DNA of 64,000 bases, taken from Tetracentron sinense (Eukaryota > Streptophyta > Magnoliopsida > Trochodendrales > Trochodendraceae). Position numbers and translations under genes: made by a program. Shown in pieces: positions 10,965-22,887 of the stretch. Under the pieces are notes generated by a model. The model was not told where the DNA came from. It did no database searches and was given only the letters and a program-made list of their open reading frames with translations. Each line of letters starts with the position of its first letter. The stretch's first letter is position 1. The stretch lies in assembly GCA_015143295.1 (NCBI GenBank), contig CM026556.1:22382547-22446546 (forward strand), given 5' to 3'.

Positions 10965-11349
10965 ATTATGATCAACGAAGATGAGATTGTGATCTTTCAC
11001 ACTTATGTGCAACCTCAAATTCCTGTCACCAATTACAGGTATTATTGTGGACTCTATTACTTGTTTAGAATCTCAAGTAGAAAATGTTGTGTGCCGGCCC
11101 ACTGATTGTTCTCACATAAAATTTGCTCCTTAAAATCCTACAGATATGAAATAACCGGTATTACAGAACAGCATTTGAGAGATGCAATGCCACTCAAGCA
11201 AGTGCAAGAAAGAGTTCTAGAGATCTTGTACAATGGAGAGTCCATATGGAGAGTGCGGTTGGAAGGTGGAAAAGCTAGACTTCTTGTGGTCATAGTCTAG
11301 AGCATGATTTAGATTGCTTGAGAATGAGTTACCTTGACCACTTGCTGAG
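10965..11349 (+). pseudogene. Captured fragment of a REX4-like RNA exonuclease gene
   Basis: Two exons with proper splice sites are seen. Exon one (about 10,965-11,038) reads NEDEIVIFHTYVQPQIPVTN and Y, then AG/GT. A 105-bp intron ends CCTACAG. Exon two (11,144-11,349) reads RYEITGITEQHLRDAMPL, KQVQERVLEILYNGESIW and RVRLEGGKARLLV. After a one-base loss comes HSLEHDLDCLRMSYLDHLLR, ending at GAG/GTAAAC. This is the DEDD 3'-5' exonuclease core, with the H-x-L-x-x-D-L-x-x-L type ExoII motif, of plant RNA exonuclease 4-like proteins. The catalytic DxE of ExoI and the ExoIII motif are absent. Its position inside a CACTA element indicates gene-fragment capture. Confidence 0.75.
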
Positions 11350-13200
11350 GTAAACTCTTTCCAAGACTTTGTAATCAATCAAATCCAGCCAATTGATAGC
11401 GTATTCGATCTGGAAGAAATACAAAACAAATATAAAGTTTATTATCCTCAATGAACCCTTACCCCATGCCATAAATGGGACCGACTGTTTCATCATCCCT
11501 ATACTGCTTAACTAGATACCCCTCTCAGGTTGAGCAAAGTTTTATTCTGTGGTACTTTTTTGAAGAATAAAATGTAATTTTAACTAGATGACTAAAGCTA
11601 TGTAAACAATATAGAATAATAAGAAAGAGTAAGTGCTCTTCGTAACAGCTGTATTGACATGTTTCTGATGCATGGGCCCAACACAGGGCTGATACTTGTG
11701 GCTGATGTGTATGACCTAAGTAGTTTTGATGAGTATTAATATGAATTGATTCAGACCATTCTCTGGTAATGTGGTTTTCCAATCTTTTGTTTCTCCCAAC
11801 CAAAAGTATGCAGAGTGCAGAGTAGGCAGACTTGATTCACCTGAAGCTTCACTCTCACCATAAACAAGCGTCTGATATGTACAATAAGGGAATGGTAAGG
11901 CTTCTACAGTTGGGTACTTGGAACATGACTACAAAAGAAAGGAATTACAGAGATATCGATAGGGGACAGGGAGCATGAGTTAGAGAACCATTGTGGATAT
12001 CCTCTATCCAAACATGATCAAAGAATTACAAGAATCACTTTTCAGTTTTATCACGGTGAGGATGTTGAATTGGTGGAGATGTAAGTAAAGTTTTGGGTTG
12101 ATTTTTCCAACGGAAAGTGCTTTTATGCAACAGTTGCAAAATCAATCTCATCAAATAGATTTGACGAGCTAAACAATACTAGAACTTTTCATCAAATTAA
12201 GTTTAAGTTATTTATTTTTTTCAAAAATAACGGACACAAATATCAGGAGCAGAACAAAATAAGTTAACCACAATACAAAACCCTAGATCTATTGATCTCA
12301 AGAAACTATACTCATAAGGAGGCGAAAAATCAAAGATCAGGCAAAACATCAACGTTTTTCCCTTGCGAATGAAGATTCAAAGCCACTGAATCTGCAATCA
12401 AAGAGAATCTGATCTAAGCAACCGAAATGCTGCAGATGAATCCCACAAAAAAATGGAAAGGAAACCAAAAAAAAAAATTAGAAAATATCAGCAAAAATTT
12501 TTCAAAAAACTTTGTAGAAGAGGAATAAAAAAAAAACAGAGGAACCCCAAAATTTTCGTGAACAAAAAGAAACTACCATTGATAGATCTACAAGATAAAT
12601 CCATAAAAAAAAAAAAAATCATGGATGGAAGGGAAACTGAAAAAAAAAACCCATAAAAGTTCGGCAAAAAAAAAGGTTCATAGATGATTAATCACAAAAA
12701 AAAAAAAACAAAAAAAAAAACAAGAAGAACCCTAGAAAAATTTTGTTCAAACAAGAGAACCAAGATCTAACAAAAAAATTCGGCTTCTACAAGATCATGC
12801 GTTGAAGCTTCTACAAGATCATGCGTTGAAGAGATCAAAATCCAAAGATCCACAAGAGAACCCCCCAAAAAACAATAGATCAACATCAAACAACACCTAT
12901 GCGTTGAATCAAAACGAAAAATAATGAGGGAGAGAGAGAGAGACCTCGTCGCCGTCCTGATTTGTCACCGGTGTCGTAAAATCCAAAGCTCCCCTTCTTT
13001 GTGTTGCTCTGTCTCAAGACATCCGAATGAAAAAACCGATCAAAGCTCCCCTTCTTTGTATAGATGAGCGAGCAACAGTGAGAGGGAGGAAGAAACCGAT
13101 CGAGAGAGAGAGAGAGAGCAGTCGTCTGAGCTAGAGAGAGATAGGAAGAAACCGAGAGAAGAGAGTTTTAGGGTTATTTCTCAAAGAACGACTGCCTAGG
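11350..13200. other. Right interior of the CACTA element, A-rich, no assignable gene
   Basis: About 11,640-11,870 may hold further captured sequence, but no family is recognised. 12,280-12,900 is strongly A-rich with long A runs and a 24-bp direct duplication (CTTCTACAAGATCATGCGTT at about 12,783 and 12,807). 13,080-13,170 contains GA microsatellites. Confidence 0.4.
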
Positions 13201-13320
13201 GCAGTCGTTTATTGCGTCACACATACAAGACTCACACCAGCCGTCGCATAATTAACGACAGACTTGAGCTGTTGTTTTTCCCGACTTTTGGTGTAGTTTT
13301 TAACCCATTTTCACGTAGTG

Positions 13321-15275
13321 TTTTTGAAAGGCTATAGTGCGCACAAGTGTTTTCATGGTGGCTAGACCTCGTTTCAAGGAGAAGTCGTAAATGTCGCCAA
13401 AACCCCTACCAACATTCCAAATTTAGCCAGATCCGAGAGTGAAGGTACTGAATTTACCGCAATTCCCGGATAATGTGCAAAATAGGTGTGTGCACCCCTG
13501 CAACTCCAGTTTGAACTACCCTTTTGCCTCACCTAACCCTCTCTGAATTACCCTCCAGCCTTAACCTCCCTAAATCCTATATATACCCACCATTTTCAAG
13601 CTTTCTCTCCCATTCCGAATCCCAAAAAGAAAACTCTGAGAAAAATTTGAATCCCTATACCCAATCCCTATGATCCAATCCCCTAGTATTAGGAATTCCG
13701 GTGTCATTGTGCTGAGTTGAACCAAAGGTAAGGCCTTGGCCCCCTCTCTAGTGTGGTCACTCAACCACAACCGTAGACCCCCAATGTTTGGAGCTTGAAG
13801 ACTGTGCAGAGGGTAGAACTTCTCCCCTCTCTCTCCATTTCTTTTTTCTCTCATAGCAATCGTATTCCCTAGTCATCTTCTAGGGAATCCTTGAGTCCCT
13901 CCTTCAAAGAGTAGTAGGGTCCCCTTACCCATTCACGAATGGGATAGGGGGGCCCATGAAGAAGGTGGAGCCATAGACACCTCTTTTATTTGCATTTGCT
14001 TTACTATTATCGCTTTCTTCACATAATAACTCCCTAGATATCCCAGAGCACAAAATCCTTGGAGATGCTGTGGTTTGCGGCCAAGGGAAAAGTCCATAGA
14101 GTCGGTATTGTGTTTACCAACATTCTGGACCTTCTCAAAAAGTGGCCCATTTCATCTTATATTTTGGCTTCTAGTCCATTCTAGAGCCCAAGGTCATCCC
14201 TTTTGATCCCCTCTTGTTATTAACAATCTTTTAAGGCCTTAATAGCCCCCTAGCCTTGCATAATTTTTGCAAAATCTGGAAAAGCTCTAGAAGGTCAGTA
14301 CTGAGTTTACCGACATTCTGAACTTTCCTTGTTCCTCACATTTGCTCTGCTGTAGGCCATCCCCCAAACCTCTCTCAGGTCTCATTCAAGGCCTCTGAGT
14401 TGACCCATGGTCTCAGAGACCCTCTGGCATCCCAAGAACCCTTCCCCTTTGGCCGAAATGCTATTTTCCAAAAAAGCTTGGAAATGGCAAAAAACATTCA
14501 TTTCTGTGAAGAATTAGAATTGGCAGTATTGTGATTACTGCCAATTCCAGTGCTCTATAAAATGGCATTAACCTTTTGTCCAGACCTTGTAGGAAGTCAT
14601 TCTAGGCTCTACAATTGTTCCTGGACCCCACTAATCTGACCCTAAACCTTAATTGAGCAAACAATTAACCCCAGTTAATTTACCTTACCTTAGATGCTCC
14701 GCAAAGAATCTAAACTACTATTGCATGCAAAAATCAAAAAACAATATAAAATACAAAAGACCAAAAAGTGAATTAACCCTAGTTAGACCATGCTCCGAAA
14801 TGAGCCTAAAACTACCACAAGCTCATAAACGAGCTCTTAAACTATCCAGCTCCGAAACGAGCCTAAAGCTACATTAACTCAGCAACAATTATATAAACTA
14901 CGGTAATCCCCGCGGAGAACTACACTAGTCTGATCCCGCCTAGCCGGGTATGTAGGCAGCCCGACCATTGGGTTCGATCCCTATAATAGAATTTCCCCCT
15001 TGTGAGTTAGCATATCCTAAATCTCTTAAGGATCTTCCCTGAATTTTATGCTTGTTTGGTTTATACCTAGAAAGTAGTTAACCGTGAGAGCTAAGTTCTT
15101 CTAATTGGCCCCCCAAATGCGTGAGGGCTCGCCAAATGAGAAGGGTGTTTTAAAATGAGAAGGACTCACCAAATTTCCACTAGAAGCCTTTGGGCCTCCC
15201 CTTGGCACCCCAAATGCGTGAGGGCTAAGCCCTTCTCATTTTAAAACACCCATATAAGAACTGTAAACATCTATA
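13321..15275 (+). repeat. Distal part of the plus-strand Tat LTR
   Basis: The LTR resumes after the CACTA insertion. It contains repeated pieces such as GTACTGA(A/G)TTTACCGACATTC (about 13,446, 14,104 and 14,298), AACGAGCCTAAA repeats (about 14,800-14,870), the conserved GTATGTAGGCAGCCC near 14,947 and an inverted pair GTGTTTTAAAATGAGAAGG / CCTTCTCATTTTAAAACAC (15,148 and 15,231). The LTR end and primer binding site are not seen before the next CACTA end at 15,276. Confidence 0.6.
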
Positions 15276-15710
15276 CACTACAAAATTCAAGGTTTGTTGC
15301 GGCGGTGGACAACCGTTGTAGTAAATACCAAAACCGCCATTATATACATATGATGGCGGTTTAACAAAATTCCGTGACAGGTCTTGTCGCAAAGGTCTGT
15401 TACGGCGGATATTATAACCGCGTCTGTAGAGCATATTTATCACGACAGTTATTTTATCCTTGTAACGACAATTATAAAGGGTAATTCAAATCATTCTAAT
15501 TCTCCATGTTACGGCGGTTTTAACCGCTGTTATATATTTAATATATAACGGTGTTATAGTGCCTCCGTACTATATGAATTCACAACGGCAGTAGAAACCG
15601 TCGTTATATAATAAATATATAACGGCGGTAAGAACCGTCGTTGCTTATCTATATATATTTATAATAATATTATCTCTAACGGCGGTTCCAAACCACCATA
15701 ATTAATTAAA
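15276..15710 (+). repeat. Left terminal and subterminal repeats of the large CACTA element
   Basis: After the terminal repeat come about ten motifs of the form GGCGGTTTTAACCGCTGTTAT or AACGGCGGTAAGAACCGTCG, each an imperfect palindrome. Such clusters are typical binding sites for CACTA transposase accessory proteins. 15,710-16,150 is AT-rich with no gene. Confidence 0.7.
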
Positions 15711-16159
15711 AATTAAAAAAAATTATTTTTCTTAAATTTTTTTTACCTGTATTAATTGTACTATGAGCAATATAAAATAAATTCAAATTATCTACAAAAT
15801 TTCTGAACACCGAAATATAATCCATCAATATATAAATTCATGTCCATAAAAATGTCATAATAAACGGTCTAAAATGTATTAATTGCAATATATACATATC
15901 CATAAAAATGTATCAAATGTAAAATAAAAAATATGCTAAAGTTGCCCAGCAGGTCCCTTCGACTGGGTCACTCTTGCTGCTCCAAAAGCAGACAGATGTG
16001 TGCTGCCGACACCCTCCTACAAAATAATAAAATACAATTTATTATTAGATAGTGAAATGATAAAATTTACGGATTTCATCACAAATATGAAAATAAAAAA
16101 ATTAACCTTAAATATTTCATAGTCATTGAGTTGAACACAAAAGTTTAGTTCATTAACCT

Positions 16160-18938
16160 AAACCTAAAAAAGTGCACCAAATCCAAACCGAGGGTCGGAT
16201 TTCGATGTCTTTTCTTCTAACACATGTATTTCGACCCAACCTAAGTGTGGGAATTCGTTTCGATGGAATCTGAGGTCGTTTTCAAGATTTGGGCACCGAG
16301 AGGCCCGAAATCCATACTTAGAAAGTATACTTCGGCCTAAACCTACAAACGCGGACCAAATCCAAACCTGTGATCGAATTTCGATGCCGTTTCTTTTAAC
16401 GCATATATTTCGACCCAACCTAAGTGTGGGGATTCGTTTCGATGGAATCCGAGGTCGTTTGCTCGATTTGGGCACCGAGAGGCCGAAATCCATACTTAGA
16501 AAGTATACTTTGGCCTAAACCTAAAAAAGCGCACCAAATTCAAAATGGGGGTCGGATTTCGATGCCGTTTCTTTTAATAGGTATATTTCAACTGAACCTA
16601 AGTGTGGGAATTCATTTCGATGGAATCCAAGGTCGTTTGCCCGATTTGAGCACCGAGAGGCCTGAAATCCATACTTAGAAAGTATACTTCGGCCTAAACC
16701 TAAAAAAGCACACCAAATCCAAATCGGGAGTCAGATTTTAATGCCGTTTCTTCTAACGTGTGTATTTTGACCCAACCTAAGTGTGGGAATTCGTTTCGAT
16801 GGAATCCGAGGTCGTTTGCCCGATTTGGGCACCGAGAGGCCGAAATTCATACTTAGAAAGTATACTTCGGCCTAAACCTACAAATGCGCACCAAATCCAA
16901 ACCGGAGGTCGGATTTTGATAACGTTTATTCTAACACATTTATTTCGATCCAACCTAAGTGTGAGAATTCGTTTCGATGGAATCCGAGGTCGTTTGCCCG
17001 ATTTGGGCAGCTAGAGGCCCGATGAAATCCATACTTTGAAACTATGGTTTGGCCTAAACCTACAAACCCGCACCAAATCCAAACCAGGGGTCGGATTTCA
17101 ATGTCATTTCTTCTAACGTGTGTATTTTGACCCATCCTAAGTGTGAGAATTCATTTCAATGGAATCCGAGGTTGTTTGCCCGATTTGGGCAAAAGTATAC
17201 TTCGGCCCAAAACCTACAAACGAGCACCAAATCCAAACCAAGGGTCAGATTTCGTTGTCATTTCTTCTAACGCGTGTATTTCGACCCAACCTAAGTGTAG
17301 CAATTCATTTCGATGGAATCCAAGGTTGTTTGCCCGATTTGAGCACCAAGAGGCCCAAAATCCATACTTAGAAAGTATACTTTGGCCTAAACCTAAAAAA
17401 GCACACCAAATCCAAATCGGGGGTCGGATTTTGATCCAATTTCTTCTAACCCGTGTATTTTGACCCAACCTAAGTGTGGGAATTCGTTTCGATGGAATCC
17501 GGGATCGTTTGCCCGATTTGGGCACCGAGGGGCCGAAATTCATACTTAGAAAGTATACTTCGGCCTAAACCTACAAATACACACCAAATCGAAAATGGAG
17601 GTCGGTTTCTTCTAACACATTTATTTCAATCCAACCTAAGTGTGAGAATTCATTTCAATGGAATCCGAGGTCGTTTGCCTGATTTGGGCAGTTAGAGGCC
17701 TGATGAAATCCATACTTTGAAACTATGGTTTGGCCTAAACCTACAAACCCGAACCAAATCCAAACCGGGGGTCAGATTTCAATGTCGTTTCTTCTAATAC
17801 ATATATTTTGACCCATCCTAAGTGTGAGAATTCATTTCGATGGAATCTGAGGTTGTTTGCCCGATTTGGGCAAAAGTATACTTCGGCCTAAACCTACAAA
17901 TGCGCACCAAATCCAAACCAGGGGTCGGATTTCGTTGCCGTTTCTTCTAACGCGTGTATTTCGACCCAACCTAAGTGGAAATTCTTTTTGATGGAATCTG
18001 AGGTCATTTGCCCGATTTGGCTACCGAGAGGCACGAAATCTGTAGTTAGAAAGTATACTTCGGCCTAAACCTATAAATGCGCACAAAATCCAAACTTGTG
18101 ATTGAATTTCGATGTTGTTTCTTCTAGTGCGTGTATTTCAACCCAACCTAAGTGTAGGAATTCGTTTTGATGGAATCCGAGGTCATTTGCCCGATTTGGG
18201 CATCGAGAGGCACGAAATCCTTACTTAGAAAGTATACTTTGGCCTAAACCTACAAACGCGCACCAAATTCAAACCGGGGGTTGGATTTCGTTGCCGTTTC
18301 TTCTAACGCGTGTATTTCGACCCAACCTAAGTTTGAGAATTAGTTTCGATGGAATCCGAGGTCGTTTGCCTGATTTGGCCACCGAGAGGCACGAAATCCA
18401 TAGTTAGAAAGTATACTTCAACCTAAACCTACAAATGTGCACCAAATCCAAACCTGTGATCAGATTTCGATATTGTTTCTTCTAATGCGTGTATTTTAAC
18501 CCAACCTAAGTGTGAGAATTTGTTTTGATGGAATCCGAGGTCGTTTGCCCGATTTGGGCACCGAGAGGCCGAAATCCATACTTCAAAAGAATACTTTGGT
18601 CTAAACCTAAAAAAGTGCACCAAATCCAAGTCGGGGTCGGATTTCGATGTCGTTTCTTCTAACATATATGTATTTTGACCCAACCTAAGCGTGGGAATTC
18701 ATTTCAATGGAATCCAAGGTCGTTTTCCCGCTTTGGGCACCGAGAGGCCGAAATCCATATTTAGAAAGTATACTTCAGTCTAAACCTACAAACGCTCACC
18801 AAATCCAAACCAGGGGTTGGATTTCGAAGCCGTTTCTTCTAACGCGTGTATTTTGACCCAACCTAAGTGTGGGAATTCGTTTCGATGGAATTCGAGGTCG
18901 TTTGCCCGATTTTGGCACCGAGTGGCCCAAAATCTATC
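16160..18938 (+). repeat. Tandem array of about 180-bp units, left arm (about 16 copies)
   Basis: Units repeat at about 150-182 bp. Landmarks are GGCCTAAACCTACAAA, GCACCAAATCCAAACCGGGG, GTCGGATTTCGATGCCG, TTTCTTCTAACGCGTGTATT, TCGACCCAACCTAAGTGTG, ATGGAATCCGAGGTCGTTTG and CCCGATTTGGGCACCGAGAG. Copies diverge visibly, and two shorter units lack the AGAGGCC-CATACTT part. Open frames seen in the array are repeat artefacts that recur in every unit and on both strands, not genes. Confidence 0.92.
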
Positions 18939-18940
18939 AT

Positions 18941-19090
18941 CAATGACTACCCTCTTGTTCACTCCTGGAGGTAGTCTATGCAGGGCTAGACACCTGTTCC
19001 TGGCTCGGCCCCTCCTAATAGGTCCTAGAGGGGGAGGGGGCAATGCAGCACCAGATGTGCTAGTGGTGGACGTCTGCGCACCTACCATCG
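18941..19090 (-). pseudogene. Possible CACTA second-ORF (Ptta/En/Spm-type) exon piece
   Basis: The minus strand reads MVGAQTSTTSTSGAALPPPP, then LGPIRRGRARNRCLALHRLP, and PPGVNKRVVID before running into satellite sequence. The RGRARN-x-x-L-x-LHR-x-PPG core resembles the start of the conserved region in the smaller CACTA-encoded protein. Assignment rests on this short match and on location. Confidence 0.4.
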
Positions 19091-19104
19091 ACTATTTAGG
19101 GTCC

Positions 19105-19515
19105 ATCTGCAAAATAAACAATTCAGAGCAGATTTTTCATAATTACAGAGTTTAAACACATAAAAGTGTATGGATTCTTCACCAACATGAAAATAAACAA
19201 CGCATATTAGATTTTTCATAATTACAAATTGCCAACACATAAAAGTGTATGAATTTCTTCACTAAATGAAGATAAACAACTCAAAGCAGATTTTTCATAA
19301 TTACAGAGTTTAAACACATAAAAGTCTATGGATTTCTTCACTAACATGAAAATAAATAACCTAGAGCAGATTTTTCATAATTACATAGTTTGAACACATA
19401 AAAGTCTATGGATTTATTCACTAACATGAAAATAAACAACCTAGAGCAAATTTATAATAATTAGAGAGTTTAAACACATAAAAGTATATGAATTTCTTCA
19501 CTAACATGAACATAA
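19105..19515. repeat. Tandem repeat of about 81 bp, five copies
   Basis: Units contain AGAGCAGATTTTTCATAATT and ACACATAAAAGT(G/C)TATGGATT. Copies start near 19,110, 19,190, 19,272, 19,350 and 19,431. It lies between the two transposase remnants, in the position of an intron or 3' region. Confidence 0.85.
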
Positions 19516-19629
19516 TAGATTTAAGGCCAAATTCTCATTCATTTATGTATTTCAAATATTACATGGTAGCAACTAATTACATCATCCAATAGCGAGCAAT
19601 TACATAATCTGACAATAAGCTGACACATA

Positions 19630-20073
19630 TTAGTCATTTTTATCCGTTTCATTGTTATAGTCCAAATTCTCAACTTCGTCATCACTGGATTCGGTAGAAA
19701 AAGCTTGTTGTTGTAGCACTTTAGGAGGTGCATCAACAGTTGCTCTAGTAATCTCTAATCTCACCCAACTGGCACCTTCATCATCATTAGTTGAGGTGTC
19801 ATCCAACTGTTGGTCATTGAATGGCTCGTTCTCCCTAAATGTATAATCGTCCACAAGAGATTCCTCATTTCATATCAAATAAGTCTCTTGGTTTAGTGTC
19901 TTGATGACGACATGCCAATCTTCTTCCATTGGATCTTTGACGTAAAATACCTGCTCTACCTGAGATGCCATAACATAGGGTTCGCTCGACACCAAGTGTG
20001 CCGGGAGTAAGCGTGTGAAGTTCACGAGTGTAAACCCAAACGCATCGGTCTTTATTCCTCTACCCTGTGACCT
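19630..20073 (-). pseudogene. CACTA transposase C-terminal part (DUF4216-type)
   Basis: Minus-strand translation gives GRGIKTDAFGFTLVNFTRLL, PAHLVSSEPYVMASQVEQVF and YVKDPMEEDWHVVIKT. A stop follows soon after, and then an acidic tail to a stop at 19,630. FGFTLVNF...YVxASQxxQVFYVxDPxxxxWxVV is the signature of the DUF4216 domain at the C-terminus of TNP2-type CACTA transposases. The upstream part of the gene is cut off by the SIRE 3' LTR that begins at 20,074. Confidence 0.82.
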
Positions 20074-21473
20074 TGTTGCCGAGCTAATGCATCATAGGGG
20101 GGGTGAATAGGGTCAATAACAAACTAAAAATTCTCTAAGTTGATTTATGCGGAATTTGAAATAGTCAAAAGAAATGCTACAAGCAATAATTAAATTAAAT
20201 AAAGAGAGGGAGTAATAAGAGATACCACACACGAGATTGATCTCGGGATTCAGTAACTTGCCTAAGCCCCCAACTTTAAGCTTCCTTCCCGCTTCAAGGA
20301 TTTCCACACGATTCCACTAATCGTTCTCTTCTTCACGGGCGAAGAGTGAGCCGTTACAATTCTTCTTCTCTGGTGAGGATTTCACCTTTCATAATCTTTT
20401 TTTCAGGCTCAGGAATTAACCCCTTCAAGAGAGTACCTCTCTTGGCTTCACAGAAGAACTCTTCTTCACAGTTGCAAGAATCCTTGATTCTTGACTTAGC
20501 TTTTTACAATGAGAATGTTGGATGATGAATCCAAAATTGAAGGCTCCTTGATGAGCTAAATAAGAGTGAAAATCAATGCTAATAATCTCTCAAAATGATT
20601 GGAATTGAAAGCTCAAACAAACAGAGATTGGGATTCTAGGTTTTCAATGAAAAACAGAGTATTGAATGCAAATGAGGATTATTAATCAATGAATTGTTGT
20701 TGTTTGTTCATAAATGAGCCCAATTATTAGTTGAACACTCATTCTAGCCAATGTGGGAACATTTAATGCGAAAATAGCCGTTTGAAAACTAGCCGTTGTT
20801 TTCAATTCCCGCAGGCACTCGTCGACGAGTGGTTCTGGAAAATAGTGGGTAGTTGACGAGTGGAGTGGCAGTGCCCAAATTTGAGCTACTATTAGGCCAC
20901 TCGTCGATGAGTCTCTTACACTCGTCGACGAGTTCTCTGTATTTTTGTAGAAAACTCATCTTAATGAAACCGAGGTGATTGGAATGATGTCTTGGTCCTT
21001 AGGCATTCTTAATATCATTATTTTAGTCAATTTTAGGGCCTTAGAATGATGTCCAACCTATTCTAAGTATCCTAAGGTCTATCTAGGTATATTTGAGCAA
21101 TCAAGTTCCAAGCTTTTGAGGAAAATTACATAAATCTTAGATACTCTTGACATTATAAGAAGTAACACTAAGGCTTCTTTGAGAGTTGGTCTTCTATTAG
21201 AATAGGTGGAACTTTAGTCTTGACTTTTCTTCATGATTTGGCTTTAAGTCCTTAGAGCTTTTTCCTTGAAATGACTAAGGCTTGGCTTTTGAGTTGATTC
21301 ACTTGAGTATTTGATCTTTTCAATTCTCCATAACTTGAATGATGCTTGTAAGACTCTTTTTCTCTGAAAGTACATAAATTAAATGGAAAAATTAGCACCA
21401 TAATAATCCTTTCATTATTGTGTTATCATCGAAACTATTAAGGGTACTTAGAGTTGTAACCTTGAGGCTAACA
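20074..21473 (-). repeat. 3' LTR of the SIRE-type element (1.4 kb)
   Basis: It begins TGTTAGCC at 21,473 after the polypurine tract and ends GGCAACA at 20,074. The solo LTR at 37,499-38,954 has the same ends (TGTTAGCC...GGGCAACA) and also a GACCC(T)ATTCACCCCCC tract near its 3' end, which supports these limits. The CACTA transposase target next to the end reads GACCT. Confidence 0.85.
20713..20933 (-). promoter_or_regulatory. SIRE LTR palindrome cluster
   Basis: CACTCGTCGACGAGTG, a perfect 16-bp palindrome, lies at 20,816-20,831. A half copy (TTGACGAGTG) follows near 20,853, CACTCGTCGATGAGTC lies at 20,898-20,913 and ACTCGTCGACGAGT at 20,920-20,933. About 100 bp downstream on the minus strand the sequence GGGCTCATTTATGAAC corresponds to the TATA region of the related solo LTR, though its TATA is weak here. 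Confidence 0.5.
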
Positions 21474-22063
21474 ATCTCCCCCTTTTTGAAGATAACATAA
21501 TAATGTGAATGACTTGGGATTGAGCTCCCCCTCAATATATATATACAATTAATTTTTTGAGGTTAGCTCCCCCTAAGCATATGCATCTATATAAAATGGT
21601 TCAGATTTCATTTCATATGCATATTTTAGACCATTCAAGAATAAAAAAAATAGTCAAATTTAGAATTTTATAAGTCTTAAACAAAAGTCCAAACATCCAA
21701 AGACATAAGCATATGTTTTCATTTCATTTCAAGTCAAGTCAAAATACATAAAAGTATGTCAGCCACAAAAAAATTTACAAAAAAGTATCCATGTATACCA
21801 TATCCACAACCATACAAAAAAAACACATCCAATCATCCACATTTTTCTCCCCCATGACGTCATCAAAAAAATATTGGAGAGAATTATAAACAACTCAATA
21901 TGAGACTATAAAAAGATCATATGTATATATATCAGAAGGTTAGATACAAGGATTTGTATTACTTAAAAAAAAAATTACATGCTAAACAGTCAATACATCC
22001 AAAACAATGAGAAAAAGAAGGTCTTCAGCTCAAGTCTTCTCTCTTTCTCTTGCTAGCAAGCTT
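21474..22063. other. SIRE 3' non-coding part with polypurine tract
   Basis: On the minus strand a purine-rich CTTCAAAAAGGGGGAGA run directly precedes the LTR. The remaining bases to the env-like stop codon are AT-rich and show no gene. Confidence 0.7.
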
Positions 22064-22887
22064 TTAAGTAAGATTCTTCTTCTTTGAAGTCTCTGCCTTC
22101 GACAAGTCCTTGGAGGTACAAGAGGTATCACTAGAGATCACTTGCTCTGCTGGCTTCTCCTGAGGCTTGGCTGAGACTTCAACATCAAGAGGGACAATTA
22201 TGTGAGCTAGCTTGTTCTGAATGCTCATCATCTCAATGACTACTTGAGTGACTCTTGAAGCCATTTCACTGATGGCAGGAGCCTGAGCATCTAATAAGAT
22301 AGACATCTGATGGAAGTAGGTAGCTTGCACATTCACTACCTTCCCAATGCTGGTGACAGCATCACTCAACCTCTCACTTACCACTGAAGCATCAACTACC
22401 TTCCTCTCAATCAGAGAAAGAATAGAATACACTCTATTCTTGATTACTTCTCTAGCAATCTCTATTTCCTCTAGACGAGGTTCCACTTGCTCAACTCTCT
22501 TCTGCATCTCAATCTGAATACCATCCATCCTGGACTCTAGAGATATTAGTCTATCTCTAGTCTCGGACTGGAGGCTCACAAAGTTCTCTCTCAAGGATGC
22601 CTGGAACTGGATCTGGCTCTCTCTCATCTCCAACTGAAATTGCTCCATGCTAGATGCTATGGAAGCAATCTGCCTTGACATCAGTTTCAACTGATCATCT
22701 GATGTTGCAGGCCTACTAGGTGGCTCATAAAATGGCCCTGAATCCTCAAAATGAGGTGAGTCCTGTCTGTGAGAAGGCTCAGGAATCTCAGCCTCAACCA
22801 TCACCTCTGGCCACTCAGGCTCAGCTTCTGCCTCTGGCTCTTCCTTAGTCTCTGGATCTGCCTGTAGCTTTGGCTCTGGCTTGCTGA

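Larger units (their letters stand above)
7214..13320 (-). mobile_element. CACTA (En/Spm) transposon carrying captured host exons
   Basis: Ends CACTACGTGAAAA (7214) and TTTTCACGTAGTG (13,320) are inverted, with TTT on both sides as a 3-bp target duplication. Both subterminal regions are rich in short GACGGC/GCCGTCG motifs, as expected for transposase-binding arrays of CACTA elements. Inside are a minus-strand TNP2-type transposase fragment (8991-9520), a second CACTA-type end (10,008) and plus-strand exons of an RNA exonuclease gene (10,965-11,349). It is inserted in the plus-strand Tat LTR. With a broken transposase it could move only in trans. Strand is given as that of the transposase remnant. 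Confidence 0.85.

Noticed and set aside
12453-12656. Lysine-rich 67-codon frame
   Set aside because: It is translated from an A-rich tract with long A runs; no domain and no context.
16164-18683. Several overlapping open frames of 70-112 codons on both strands
   Set aside because: They recur with the 180-bp period in every frame of a satellite array and have no independent coding signal.
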